Below, piece after piece: positions 27,127 to 35,610 of a stretch of 64,000 nt of DNA (positions within the stretch are counted from its first letter, which is position 1; each line of letters opens with the position of its first letter). Origin of the DNA: Caldilineales bacterium (lineage in GTDB: Bacteria > Chloroflexota > Anaerolineae > Caldilineales > Caldilineaceae). The stretch lies in contig JAAXGZ010000026.1 in NCBI GenBank assembly GCA_012271135.1, positions 1 through 64,000 on the forward strand. The letters are read 5' to 3'. The notes beneath the pieces are model-generated. The model did not search any database. It was not told the DNA's origin and saw nothing but the letters and a program-made list of their open reading frames with translations. Made by a program: the position numbers and the translations under genes.

Positions 27127-28335
27127 TCAGGCCTTGAGCACGGTGGCCAGCGCGGACACGACCATGTCCGCCTGTTGCCGGGTGATGATCAGGGGCGGGA
27201 GCAGCCGCAGTACGCGCGGTCCGGCGTTGAGCAACAGGATTCTGTGGTCTTCCAGCATCGTCCGGAGGATCGGTGCCGCCCGGGAACGTAACTCGATTCC
27301 GATCATCAGTCCCAGTCCGCGAATTTCGCGGATGATCCGGATACCGCGGAGTGCGTCCTTCAGTGTGTCCAGTAGATAAGTACCCATTCTGGCACTGTGG
27401 CCAATCAGATCGTGTTCTTGATAGGTGGTGAGCGCGGCTAGACCGGCGGCACAGGCAAGCGGGTTGCCGCCAAAGGTGCTGCCGTGGACTCCTACGAAGA
27501 TGTGTTCTTGTACTTGTTCCCCAAACGCAACAGCGCCAATCGGGAATCCTCCGCCCAATCCCTTGGCGATGCACAGGATGTCCGGCTTCAAGACATGATG
27601 CTCAATCGCGAACCACTTGCCGGTACGTCCGATGCCAGTCTGAATCTCATCGGCAATAAGTAGTGCCCCTGTCTCCCGGCAACGCTGTTGGACAGCTTGA
27701 AGAAACTCGGGAGTACCCACGTTGACGCCTCCCTCGCCCTGGACCACTTCCAGGAACACACCGGCGGTCTCCTCGGTCACCGCGTCCCGAAGAGCATCCA
27801 CATTGTTGTAGGGCATATGGCTGACGCCGGGTAATAGCGGACCGAAGACATCCTGGTTGCGGGCATTCCAAGTCAGCGCCAGAGAACCGGAGGTTCTGCC
27901 GTGAAATGCCTTTGACGCGGCAACCAGGTTCGCGCGACCGGTGGTGATCCGGGCCAGCTTGAGCGCTGTTTCGATGGTCTCCGTGCCACTGTTGAGCAGA
28001 AACGCGTAGGACAGGTGATCGGGCAGGACCTCCGACAGCTTGGCGTAGAACCGGCCTCGAGTTTCGCCATAGAGAAACGAAGACAGCGAAGTGAGCGTTT
28101 CTGCCTGCCTGGACAGGGCTGTCGCCAAGTCGGGATGCGAGTAGCCCAGCATCGCGATGCCCTGCGAGGAAGTGAAGTCCAGGAAACGATTGCCGTCGGT
28201 ATCGAACAACCAAGCTCCCTCTCCGCGCGCGAAGGTGATTTCCGCCCGTTTCGGAATGAAACCACCTGACATTCGCAGTTCGATTTCTCTGAGATCGGAG
28301 ATGTCCTCCGACATGACTGACGATTGGTGGTTCAT
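27127..28335 (-). CDS. lysJ: LysJ-type class III aminotransferase
   Basis: A 402-residue pyridoxal-phosphate aminotransferase of the ArgD/LysJ group. NSGTETIETALK, FHGRTSGSLALT, ADEIQTGIGRTG (Asp229) and the Schiff-base Lys258 in IAKGLGGGFPIG are present. In this pathway it aminates LysW-bound aminoadipate semialdehyde with glutamate, giving LysW-lysine. Its ATG overlaps the lysZ TGA by four bases (ATGA), showing coupling. An internal ATG at residue 22 could be the true start if the first 21 residues are not translated. Confidence 0.9.
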   Translation of the reverse strand: MNHQSSVMSEDISDLREIELRMSGGFIPKRAEITFARGEGAWLFDTDGNRFLDFTSSQGIAMLGYSHPDLATALSRQAETLTSLSSFLYGETRGRFYAKLSEVLPDHLSYAFLLNSGTETIETALKLARITTGRANLVAASKAFHGRTSGSLALTWNARNQDVFGPLLPGVSHMPYNNVDALRDAVTEETAGVFLEVVQGEGGVNVGTPEFLQAVQQRCRETGALLIADEIQTGIGRTGKWFAIEHHVLKPDILCIAKGLGGGFPIGAVAFGEQVQEHIFVGVHGSTFGGNPLACAAGLAALTTYQEHDLIGHSARMGTYLLDTLKDALRGIRIIREIRGLGLMIGIELRSRAAPILRTMLEDHRILLLNAGPRVLRLLPPLIITRQQADMVVSALATVLKA

Positions 28336-29138
28336 CCGATATGGGTTCCGTGAGCCTCGACCAACGCCTTGGTGACCGGGTTTTCCACCCGTCCGTCCGC
28401 GATCACAACTTCGCCAACCCCTTGTTGCAGGGCATCCTTGGCACCCATCACCTTCCGTTTCATGCGCCCTTCGGCGAGGTCGATGAATTGGTCAATCTGA
28501 TTCGGCTTGATCGACGAAATCAAGGTTGACTCATCAGGATACGACCGCAAAAGCCCCGCCACATCGCTGAGATAGAGCAGTATGTCCGCCTGCAAGGAGA
28601 CGGCCATGTGCGCTGCGATCCGATCACCGTCCACATTGATGGCCTCGTTGTCGTGGGAAAGGGCCGGCGGAGTCAGCACCGGAATGAACCCTTCCCTCAG
28701 GAGCAACTGAACCAGACGAGTGTCCACGTGGTCTACGGTTCCGGTCCAGTCGTCCCGGATCATTACCCAGCGATTGCCTTTGCGTACCCGTATCTTACTC
28801 TTGCGCGTGCCGCGGACAAGCCGACCGTCCAACCCGCTCAAGCCGACCGCATTTACCCCACGCTTCTGCAATGCCTCGACCCACAGCTTGTTGATCTGGC
28901 CACAGTAGACCATGAGGAAGATTTCCAGTGTCCTCCGGTCCGTACGCCGGCTGGTCAATCCGTTACGGCCTTCAACGAACTCTGGAGGATGGCCCAGCGC
29001 TTCGGATACTGCGTTTGTGTGTTCCGCGGCACCGTGGACGAACACGAGTTGTTCACCCTGGTTCACTAATCCTGCCAAGTCGTCGGCTACGGAATCCATC
29101 GAGATGGACAACCCACCGCCAGCCTTGACGATCAACAT
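28332..29138 (-). CDS. lysZ: LysZ, LysW-aminoadipate kinase (amino acid kinase family)
   Basis: A 268-residue amino-acid-kinase-fold protein like N-acetylglutamate kinase. MLIVKAGGGLSISMD (N-terminal lysine and glycine loop), VHGAAEHTN, NVDGDRIAAHMA and LYLSDVAGLLR fit LysZ. It phosphorylates the side-chain carboxyl of LysW-bound aminoadipate. Start ATG 29138 fits the family. It heads the minus-strand half of the lysine pathway; its partner genes lie 5-11 kb away on the other strand. Confidence 0.9.
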   Translation of the reverse strand: MLIVKAGGGLSISMDSVADDLAGLVNQGEQLVFVHGAAEHTNAVSEALGHPPEFVEGRNGLTSRRTDRRTLEIFLMVYCGQINKLWVEALQKRGVNAVGLSGLDGRLVRGTRKSKIRVRKGNRWVMIRDDWTGTVDHVDTRLVQLLLREGFIPVLTPPALSHDNEAINVDGDRIAAHMAVSLQADILLYLSDVAGLLRSYPDESTLISSIKPNQIDQFIDLAEGRMKRKVMGAKDALQQGVGEVVIADGRVENPVTKALVEAHGTHIG

Positions 29139-29263
29139 GGCCTCGAACCCAGTCCAGGCCCGCACCGTCGTAGGTTCAAACGCCCAGTCATGCTGCGGAA
29201 CCGCCCGTTGCTATACTCACACATCCTGGTTGGGCCGGCACCGCCAGAGCCATCCGACGGCGA

Positions 29264-29276
29264 TTATACGGTTTGA
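29264..29276 (+). promoter_or_regulatory. Candidate -10 box directly before dehydrogenase ATG
   Basis: TTATAC at 29264-29269 lies six bases before the ATG at 29276, so a transcript would start at or inside the start codon, suggesting a leaderless mRNA. No good -35 box. A second -10-like TATACT is at 29212-29217. Confidence 0.3.
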
Positions 29277-30274
29277 TGTCACCACAGTTCAAAGTTTACG
29301 TCACAGACATCGGCTGGTCTTCCCTGGCCGCCGAACTCGAGGTCCTGGACCCCTTGGACGCGGTCCTGGAAATTACACCGGACTGCACGGACAAACAAAT
29401 GGCGGAATACGTGCGGGATGCCGATGCGATTATGACGTGTTGGAGGACGATTCCGCCGGAAGTCGTGTCGTCAGCGGAACAATGCCGCGTGATTGCCCGG
29501 TATGGAATCGGGCTCGACAACATTCCAGTTGCCCTGGCCACGGAACTGGGTATCCTGGTCGTCAACGTGCCCGACTTCTGCCTGGACGAACTAACGGACC
29601 AGGTGATGGCGGGAATCCTTTCGCTCTCCCGCCAACTCCCCGCACTCGATGCTTCTGTGAAACGGGGTGAGTGGTCTCGGGCCACGTCCGTTCCCCTAAG
29701 GCAACTACGCGGCCAGACACTGGGCTTGCTTGGGTTTGGCAACACCGCCCGGCACCTTGTGCCAAAAGCACAGGCCTTCGGCCTGAAGGTGATTGCCTAT
29801 ACGCCGCGCCTTGCAGCTGCCGCCTTACCCGATGGCGTGGCCTTGGCCCAGTCTTTCCAGGACCTGTTGGAACGATCCGACTGGCTTTCAATCCACGCGC
29901 CGCTGACCCCGGAAACAACCAAACTGTTTGACGACCGCGCCTTTGCGGCCATGAAGGATTCCGCTGTGCTGATCAATACATCGCGCGGTGCCATCATTGA
30001 CGAACCTGCCTTGAACCGCGCACTCATGAGTGGTTCCATTGCCGGCGCAGTGTTGGACGTCTTGACGACCGAACCTCCCGCCTCAGACATCCCGTGGCAA
30101 GACCACCCCAATGTGTTGATGACTCCACACTCCGCATTCCTCTCCGAGGAATCGCTCCGAACCCTAGCTACCCGAACCGCCCAAAACGTTGCATCCGTTC
30201 TCATGGGGCAAGTTCCGGACAGCGTGGTCAACCCGGAGGTTCTGGTCCAGGACAACTGCCGAATTCAGGCCTGA
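29276..30274 (+). CDS. D-2-hydroxyacid dehydrogenase (phosphoglycerate dehydrogenase-like)
   Basis: A 332-residue NAD-dependent dehydrogenase. ARYGIGLDNIP starts the family core, the dinucleotide motif GLLGFGNTARH is at 150-160, and the catalytic Arg237 (INTSRG), Glu266 (LTTEPP) and His285 (TPHSA) are all present. It lacks the ACT domain of many SerA enzymes. It reduces or oxidises a 2-hydroxy/2-keto acid; the substrate is not identifiable. ATG 29276 follows a TTG by one codon. Confidence 0.9.
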   Translation: MSPQFKVYVTDIGWSSLAAELEVLDPLDAVLEITPDCTDKQMAEYVRDADAIMTCWRTIPPEVVSSAEQCRVIARYGIGLDNIPVALATELGILVVNVPDFCLDELTDQVMAGILSLSRQLPALDASVKRGEWSRATSVPLRQLRGQTLGLLGFGNTARHLVPKAQAFGLKVIAYTPRLAAAALPDGVALAQSFQDLLERSDWLSIHAPLTPETTKLFDDRAFAAMKDSAVLINTSRGAIIDEPALNRALMSGSIAGAVLDVLTTEPPASDIPWQDHPNVLMTPHSAFLSEESLRTLATRTAQNVASVLMGQVPDSVVNPEVLVQDNCRIQA

Positions 30275-30845
30275 AACCAAATGGTCTGGTTGCCTGTCCA
30301 GGAAGTCGGTACCAAACTCCGACTGTCGGTTCGGGCAGCTTGGCCAACCGGTCGAGTCCGATCCCCGAATCCCGCCATCCGAATAGCGCCTTGCTCGCGC
30401 ATGTCCCCAAGGAAACACTGCAGGCCGAGATTCAAACTGCGAACCCTGAAGTCTGTACGCAATTTATGCGAACCAAAGGCATTGAGGCAAGACGCCAAAG
30501 ATCGGTCTTCCCATTCCAAAGGTCTCACTAGCTTGTATTGGTCTGGACCAGAGACGACAGAGAGGAAGCAACTGTCTCTTTGACGTCGGAAGGGCGCTTG
30601 CACAACGGACTGTTGGATGGAACCCAAGCTAACAACTCGACAGAGGGATTCGCATAGCCTATTACGTCACGAGCACTGGAATTACCGTGACCGATTGGTT
30701 CCCCGCGCGTGCGCGGGAGGCCGGTAGGCTTTGGGACTGGATTGCTGTACCCTTCCGTCGAAGGGGCAATTTAGCTTCGCCCTTGCCGCAGTATGTGGGA
30801 TCACCAAGCTGTGTGGCCAAGGTTCACCGTGACCGGACCATTGCA
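30275..30845. other. Intergenic region, no confident gene
   Basis: About 570 bases between convergent genes. It contains CCCTTC-CGTC-GAAGGG at about 30750 and a perfect 7-bp inverted repeat CCCGCGC-GT-GCGCGGG at 30702-30717. Several short frames are open, but none shows a recognisable protein or a ribosome site. Confidence 0.5.
30702..30717. repeat. CCCGCGC-GT-GCGCGGG inverted repeat
   Basis: A GC-rich 7-bp inverted repeat in GGTTCCCCGCGCGTGCGCGG context. The context resembles a single type I-E CRISPR repeat, but no second copy occurs nearby. It may be a bidirectional terminator. Confidence 0.4.
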
Positions 30846-31799
30846 TCATCCGATGTAAGCCGGCAACAGCCCCGTCCGCCCCGGGTCCAGATTCCAGTCC
30901 GCCAACATTGCCCGGGACAGCCGACAGACCATTGTGTACGCCGGATCGTAAATGTTGCCGAGGTCGTACCTAACCCGTTGTCCCATCATCAGATGGACCG
31001 TTTCCAAATCGTAGCCGCATTCGTCAACAAGCCAACGTGACACTTCAGTGGTCGCATGTCGTGTGGCCTGATCCAGGGGCCGGGCGCTGCCGGCCACGAA
31101 AATGTCGGAGTCGTTGTACCCGCGCGGCCAACATAGCTTCTGGTTCTTGACCACATCAACACTGAACTCCACCTCGGCGGAAATTTCGATGCCGGTCCCC
31201 ACGATCTCGCCGTCGCCCTGGAGGGCATGCACATCGCCTAGGTAGAGCAGGGCCCCCGGTACCGATACCGGAAACAGTGCCGTGACACCGTCACGCCATC
31301 CGCGGTAGTCCATGTTTCCGCCATGAGGTCCGGGAGTGGCCGTGCTGATTGCCTCCCCTCCTGCCGGTGCCACGCCGAAGCATCCAATCATGGGGTCCAT
31401 TGATTGCCACGGAAGTGCTTCACCATCGGATACGCGAACCAGACCAGCCGCCGTGTCGACATCCCAAACCGTAAGGGCAGGGGAAGGCACCGGCAGCCCC
31501 TGCAGATAGTCCGGATCAAGTACGTCTCCGGCCAATATGTTCCTGGTCCATCCCGTGCTGCGGTCCGGCTTGATGCCGATCAGATGCATGACCAGGGCGT
31601 CACCCGGCTCTGCCCCCTCGACATGGAACGGTCCTGTCATCGGATTGGGCCGGCCGGCCACAGTTTCGCCGCGATGGTCCGCGCCTCCGGCATCGACGGT
31701 GCAAGTCCGCACTACGTCTCCGGGTTTGAGATGGCACTCGGGTTCGTGCGTGCCGATGGTGTTAAACCACTTGGATGGAGCAAATTCAACCAATGCCAT
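30846..31799 (-). CDS. Acetamidase/formamidase family protein
   Basis: A 317-residue FmdA/AmdA-family amidohydrolase: MTGPFHVEGAEPGDALVMHL, PHGGNMDYRGWRDG, LYLGDVHALQGDGEIVGTGIE are family signatures. Such enzymes release ammonia from short amides, using a metal site. The gene lies 30 bases downstream of the first GNAT gene on the same strand reading away; with GNAT1 it is convergent only with the dehydrogenase. No signal peptide. Substrate unknown. Confidence 0.9.
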   Translation of the reverse strand: MALVEFAPSKWFNTIGTHEPECHLKPGDVVRTCTVDAGGADHRGETVAGRPNPMTGPFHVEGAEPGDALVMHLIGIKPDRSTGWTRNILAGDVLDPDYLQGLPVPSPALTVWDVDTAAGLVRVSDGEALPWQSMDPMIGCFGVAPAGGEAISTATPGPHGGNMDYRGWRDGVTALFPVSVPGALLYLGDVHALQGDGEIVGTGIEISAEVEFSVDVVKNQKLCWPRGYNDSDIFVAGSARPLDQATRHATTEVSRWLVDECGYDLETVHLMMGQRVRYDLGNIYDPAYTMVCRLSRAMLADWNLDPGRTGLLPAYIG

Positions 31800-31829
31800 T
31801 GGGGGATCCTCCCTGATGCTAGAAGTACC

Positions 31830-32837
31830 TCAGGAAACGACAAGTCGTTTCTCGTATTGCAGGATGGTCACTTTCGGCACGAAGCCCAGCCGCTGGTTGA
31901 TGGCCAGCATCGGATTGCATTCTTCGTTGCCGGTCACAATCATGGTCGCCCCTTCCCGGCACGCCTGTTCAATCGACTTGAGCTTCAGTGCGATTGCTAG
32001 GCCCCGCCGACGCCAGGCGCGTCGGACACCAGTCAATCGAATGTCCCAGACAGTCGGAGTTCCCAGAATTCGGTTGGCAGCGGTGAAGGCCGCGTATGGT
32101 CCACATCCTTCAGCTTCATTGGACTCGGTGCGATCGACTGCGATCATCCATGTATCTGGCGATGCACCGGATTTGCGCAGCATGGTATCGAAGTCGGCCT
32201 CCGTTATGGAAGGAGGACCGTATGGCCGAGGAACATCCGTGTCGACCTCCAGCCAGGCGCGGTGCAGTTTGAAACACCACTTGGGATCATTCTGCATCAG
32301 GCTCGGTAAGTTGTGGAACGCAAATCCTGCTTCCTCCGCAGCTTGAATTCGCCCTACCCAGGGATCGAAGTCGAATCCCTGAACATCCAGAGCCGAGTTC
32401 AAATCGCGTTGGAGGCACACGTAGCCGTTGGCTTCAAGCCAGTCAACGCGCACTGGTCTGTCATCGCGCACCTTGAGACTAAGGACACCGACCTCCAAGC
32501 CTTCGATTTGCTTCAGGACATACGCCTCCACGAGCGAGTGAATTGCCTGTCCGCCCACCATGAGGTTTTCCAAGGCGGGGTAAAGCATGAAGTCGTACGT
32601 CATGCAATCCTGGATTCCGATCCAGGTCGGCTTGTACACCTGGCCGCAGCCGACAACCTTCGTGTCCATGGTTGCCACGAACAGGTGCGGAAACCGGTCC
32701 TTGCTTCCGGTTGCCAAACGGGCACGAAAGTGCGCCAAGGTGTCTGGGGGACGGTCGGGTACGTAGGCTGCACCAACCGCAAGCCACGCGCGGCACTCTT
32801 CGTCTATCGGCTCAAACTCCCGAATGTCGAATCCCAT
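31830..32837 (-). CDS. Two-domain GNAT acetyltransferase paralogue 1
   Basis: A 335-residue protein made of two GNAT-like halves. The C-terminal half has the acetyl-CoA loop GVRRAWRRRGLAIALKLKS and ends NQRLGFVPKV...YEKRL, motif B. The N-terminal half begins FDIREFEPIDEE and is more divergent. It acetylates an unknown amine. ATG 32837 is preceded by AAGGGGG. It is the most divergent of three tandem paralogues (also 33084 and 34384), all on minus, and sits just upstream of the amidase gene (30-base gap), so these two are probably cotranscribed. Confidence 0.82.
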   Translation of the reverse strand: MGFDIREFEPIDEECRAWLAVGAAYVPDRPPDTLAHFRARLATGSKDRFPHLFVATMDTKVVGCGQVYKPTWIGIQDCMTYDFMLYPALENLMVGGQAIHSLVEAYVLKQIEGLEVGVLSLKVRDDRPVRVDWLEANGYVCLQRDLNSALDVQGFDFDPWVGRIQAAEEAGFAFHNLPSLMQNDPKWCFKLHRAWLEVDTDVPRPYGPPSITEADFDTMLRKSGASPDTWMIAVDRTESNEAEGCGPYAAFTAANRILGTPTVWDIRLTGVRRAWRRRGLAIALKLKSIEQACREGATMIVTGNEECNPMLAINQRLGFVPKVTILQYEKRLVVS

Positions 32838-33042
32838 GCAATCCCCCTTGCGGACATGCCGGCCCGGTTTGGCACCGGAGACAGTCTCCCGGTTCGGGAA
32901 CATCGGTTTCCCCTAAACCTGCGAGCCGCGGGAGTTGCCGACGGTTCGAAGGTATGCCAACCACATGGCGCAGTCGATGGTCCGGCCTCCGATTGTGTCG
33001 TACCGGACGGTTTCTGCACAGCCGGATCCTACAGGAGCACGG

Positions 33043-33081
33043 CGGCCACCGTCGACTCGGTCCGGGTGGCCGATGGCCACC
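33043..33081 (-). terminator. Competing hairpins after GNAT paralogue 2
   Basis: GGTGGCC (33065-33071) can pair with GGCCACC at 33075-33081 or, through CGGCCACC at 33043-33050, with the other side. The structure begins three bases after the GNAT2 stop. There is no U-tract. Confidence 0.4.
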
Positions 33082-33083
33082 GG

Positions 33084-34085
33084 TTACAACTGCTTCTCGT
33101 AGTCCTGCCAGGCGGGAGAGGGTTTGAACCCCAACTTAATGTTGATGTCGTACATGGGATTGTTCTCTTCGTTGCCGGTTTCGAGCCGCGCGCCGCCCAT
33201 GTCGCGGGCTTGGGCAATCGACTTCAGTTTGATGGCCGTGGCAATGCCCCTGCGGCGCCAATTCCGGCGGACGCCGGTCAGCCAAATGTCCCAAACCGAC
33301 GAATCACTCAGGGCGGGATTGACACAGGTCAACCCCGCGTAGGGCCCGAACCTGGGACTGCTCTCAGGCAACGAACTGTTGTCCACAGCTATCAGGTTGG
33401 TCTCCGGGCGCAGACTCGGACTCTTCAGCATCTTGTCGAATTCGTCGACCGGTACGGGTTTGGGTTCATTGGGACCAGGGACGTCAAGATCGATTTCCAC
33501 CCATGCTTCGTGCAACTTGGCATGCCAGTCCGGGTCATGTTCCTGCAGGTGCGTAAGGGTATGGAACTCGATGCCGGAAGACTCGACCTTTTCAACAAAG
33601 CCTTGCCACGCATCAAAATCGAAGGTGGCCACGTCCAGCGACGAAGAGGGATAGCGCATCACCGCTGCGTAACCGTTGTCAATCAACCAGTTCACCCTTG
33701 CCGTCTTGTCTTCGCGTGAACCTGTCAAAAGAACTTCTGTCGGCCGGTCGGAGATGAGTTTCAGGACATGCCGTTCAACGTGGGAGTGGACCGGCAGCCG
33801 ATACACCACCAGTTCTTCATGATCCGGGTGAACCATGTGGCTGAATTGGATTCGGCCCTCCACGTTCAGCCAATAGGGATCCGAGACATCGCCATAACCA
33901 ATGATGACGCCATCCAGTGTGAGGACGAACCTGGCTCTGAACTTGTCCTTGCGTGCCGTCTCGTCCCTGTACTTCCACTGCTCCAGTGTGTTGGGCGGGT
34001 ATTCCGGCCAGCAGGCGTTCCCGATCGCGAGACACACCAGATACTCTTCGTCAACTGGGTTGAAGGGGCGGATCCTGAATTCCAC
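33084..34085 (-). CDS. Two-domain GNAT acetyltransferase paralogue 2
   Basis: A 333-residue protein with the same two-half layout as its neighbours: N-terminal FRIRPFNPVDEEYL, C-terminal GVRRNWRRRGIATAIKLKS and NIKLGFKPSPAWQDYEKQL. It is closest to paralogue 3. The start is a GTG at 34085 with GGAG eight bases upstream. Its promoter at 34177-34204 (TTGACA-16-TATAGA) is one of the best in the window. Substrate unknown; family members acetylate amines, antibiotics or peptides. Confidence 0.85.
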   Translation of the reverse strand: MEFRIRPFNPVDEEYLVCLAIGNACWPEYPPNTLEQWKYRDETARKDKFRARFVLTLDGVIIGYGDVSDPYWLNVEGRIQFSHMVHPDHEELVVYRLPVHSHVERHVLKLISDRPTEVLLTGSREDKTARVNWLIDNGYAAVMRYPSSSLDVATFDFDAWQGFVEKVESSGIEFHTLTHLQEHDPDWHAKLHEAWVEIDLDVPGPNEPKPVPVDEFDKMLKSPSLRPETNLIAVDNSSLPESSPRFGPYAGLTCVNPALSDSSVWDIWLTGVRRNWRRRGIATAIKLKSIAQARDMGGARLETGNEENNPMYDINIKLGFKPSPAWQDYEKQL

Positions 34086-34176
34086 GACTGTCTCCTTACC
34101 AAAATGCCGAATGCCGACTTGCTTTGTTGGCTCGGTTCGACGAATCGGGACCCCGGGCCTGCCAAAGGGCGCAGAC

Positions 34177-34204
34177 TCTATAACCGGGCAGTTAGTGGTG
34201 TCAA
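34177..34204 (-). promoter_or_regulatory. Promoter of GNAT paralogue 2
   Basis: Reading on minus, TTGACA (34199-34204), a 16-base spacer and TATAGA (34177-34182). The last spacer bases plus -10 (CCCGGTTATAG) are repeated upstream of paralogue 3. The leader is about 85 bases. Confidence 0.65.
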
Positions 34205-34383
34205 CAATGTGGGGTCCTGGCCCTCAGGACTTCCAGCAGAAACCTTGGGCGATGTCCATCAGGCCCTGTCCGCGCCCCTCCGGTTTTCGGTCGGAATCCG
34301 GCAAGGGACAGCTGAAGTGATGGCCTTGCGTAAGTGCATGCCCGGGACCGTTTCCGGATCGACTCTCAGGATTGTGGACTGGC

Positions 34384-35496
34384 CTAAATACCACCTTGGC
34401 AGCACGTTGGAATGCTATGGCTCACGGCAGTCGGCTTGGAAATCGCTGAAGGGTTGGAAAGTTGCATGGAGTTCATCTCCGCTGCCTCTCGGCCGACTGA
34501 TTCCCGTTCTTCGTTACTGGAGTTTTCCGTACTCCTTCCAGGCAGCAACTTGATGTTGATCCCATACATGGGGTTGTTTTCTTCGTTGCTGGTCCTCATC
34601 CGAGCACACCCCAGGTCGTGCCCATGGGCAATCGACTTCAACTTGATCGCTGTTGCGATTCCTTTACGACGCCAAGCGCGGCGGACGCCGGTAAACCGAA
34701 TCCCCCCGTCCGTTGCATTGCGTAGCAAGGGATTGGCCAACGTCAGCCCTGCGTAGGCCCCAAACCCAGAGCAACTCGCCACTTGTGAACCGTTGTCCAC
34801 GGCAATCAGGTTGGTCTCCGGACACATGGCGGAGCTGTTCAGCATCTTGTTGAATTCGTTGACCGAAATCGGCCTCTCCTCGTTTGAGGTGGGAGCATCG
34901 AGTTTGATTTCCACCCATGCCTCATACAGTTTTGTATGCCAGGCGGGATCATGCTCCTGCAAGTAGGTACGAGAAAGGAACTCAATCCCCGAAGCCTCAA
35001 CTTTCTCGACGCAGCCTTCCCACTTCCCGAAATCGAAGGCGGCCACGTCCAATGACGAAGAAGGAGACCGCCTCACAGCCCGATAGCCGTTGTCTGTCAA
35101 CCACCCAACATTGACCATGTTGTCCTCGCGCGCGGTGGTCAACAGAACCTTGATCTGCCGGTCGGAAATGAGACTCAGAACATACCGTTCCACATGGTCG
35201 TGGATCGGCTTGCGGTCCACGACCCATCCTTCATAATCGGGATGAACAGTGTGATCAAACTGGATTCGGTCCTCCATGTCCAACCAATAGGAATCTGAGA
35301 CAACGCCGTAACCGATGATGACGCTGCCCAACGTAAGAACGAACCTGGCACGCAACACGTCCTTGCGTGCGGTTTGGTCATGGTACTTCCACTCGTCCAG
35401 AGTGTCCTGAGGATCTTCGGGGTAGCACGCTTGGACAGCCAAACATGCCAGATACTCTTCGTCTACAGGGCGGAAGGGACGGATCTCGAAATCCAC
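34384..35496 (-). CDS. Two-domain GNAT acetyltransferase paralogue 3, frameshifted C-terminus
   Basis: A paralogue of the previous gene (FEIRPFRPVDEEYL at the start, GVRRAWRRKGIATAIKLKS in the second half). After NIKL the frame changes: a 16-base deletion relative to paralogue 2, at about 34544-34546, removes the motif-B segment GFKPSP and shifts the frame. The ancestral ending (AAWKEYGKLQ, stop at 34514) is still readable in another frame. The present frame adds about 40 unrelated residues to a stop at 34384. Start is GTG 35496 by alignment with paralogue 2. Activity is doubtful. Confidence 0.8.
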   Translation of the reverse strand: MDFEIRPFRPVDEEYLACLAVQACYPEDPQDTLDEWKYHDQTARKDVLRARFVLTLGSVIIGYGVVSDSYWLDMEDRIQFDHTVHPDYEGWVVDRKPIHDHVERYVLSLISDRQIKVLLTTAREDNMVNVGWLTDNGYRAVRRSPSSSLDVAAFDFGKWEGCVEKVEASGIEFLSRTYLQEHDPAWHTKLYEAWVEIKLDAPTSNEERPISVNEFNKMLNSSAMCPETNLIAVDNGSQVASCSGFGAYAGLTLANPLLRNATDGGIRFTGVRRAWRRKGIATAIKLKSIAHGHDLGCARMRTSNEENNPMYGINIKLLPGRSTENSSNEERESVGREAAEMNSMQLSNPSAISKPTAVSHSIPTCCQGGI

Positions 35497-35582
35497 GGCT
35501 GTGTCTCGCCCCGGACAGCCAACTACCCCCACACCCCTGAAGATTCGGGTTCGGCGCCGTGGTGCGGGCCATGCGCCGGAAC

Positions 35583-35610
35583 CCTATAACCGGGATGGCG
35601 CCACTGTCAG
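35583..35610 (-). promoter_or_regulatory. Promoter of GNAT paralogue 3
   Basis: On minus, CTGACA (35605-35610), 16 bases, TATAGG (35583-35588), with CCCGGTTATAG shared with the paralogue 2 promoter. The -35 box overlaps the stop codon of the RNase D gene. Confidence 0.6.

Noticed and set aside
30690-30730. CRISPR array
   Set aside because: Only one repeat-like unit; no spacing pattern and no cas genes.
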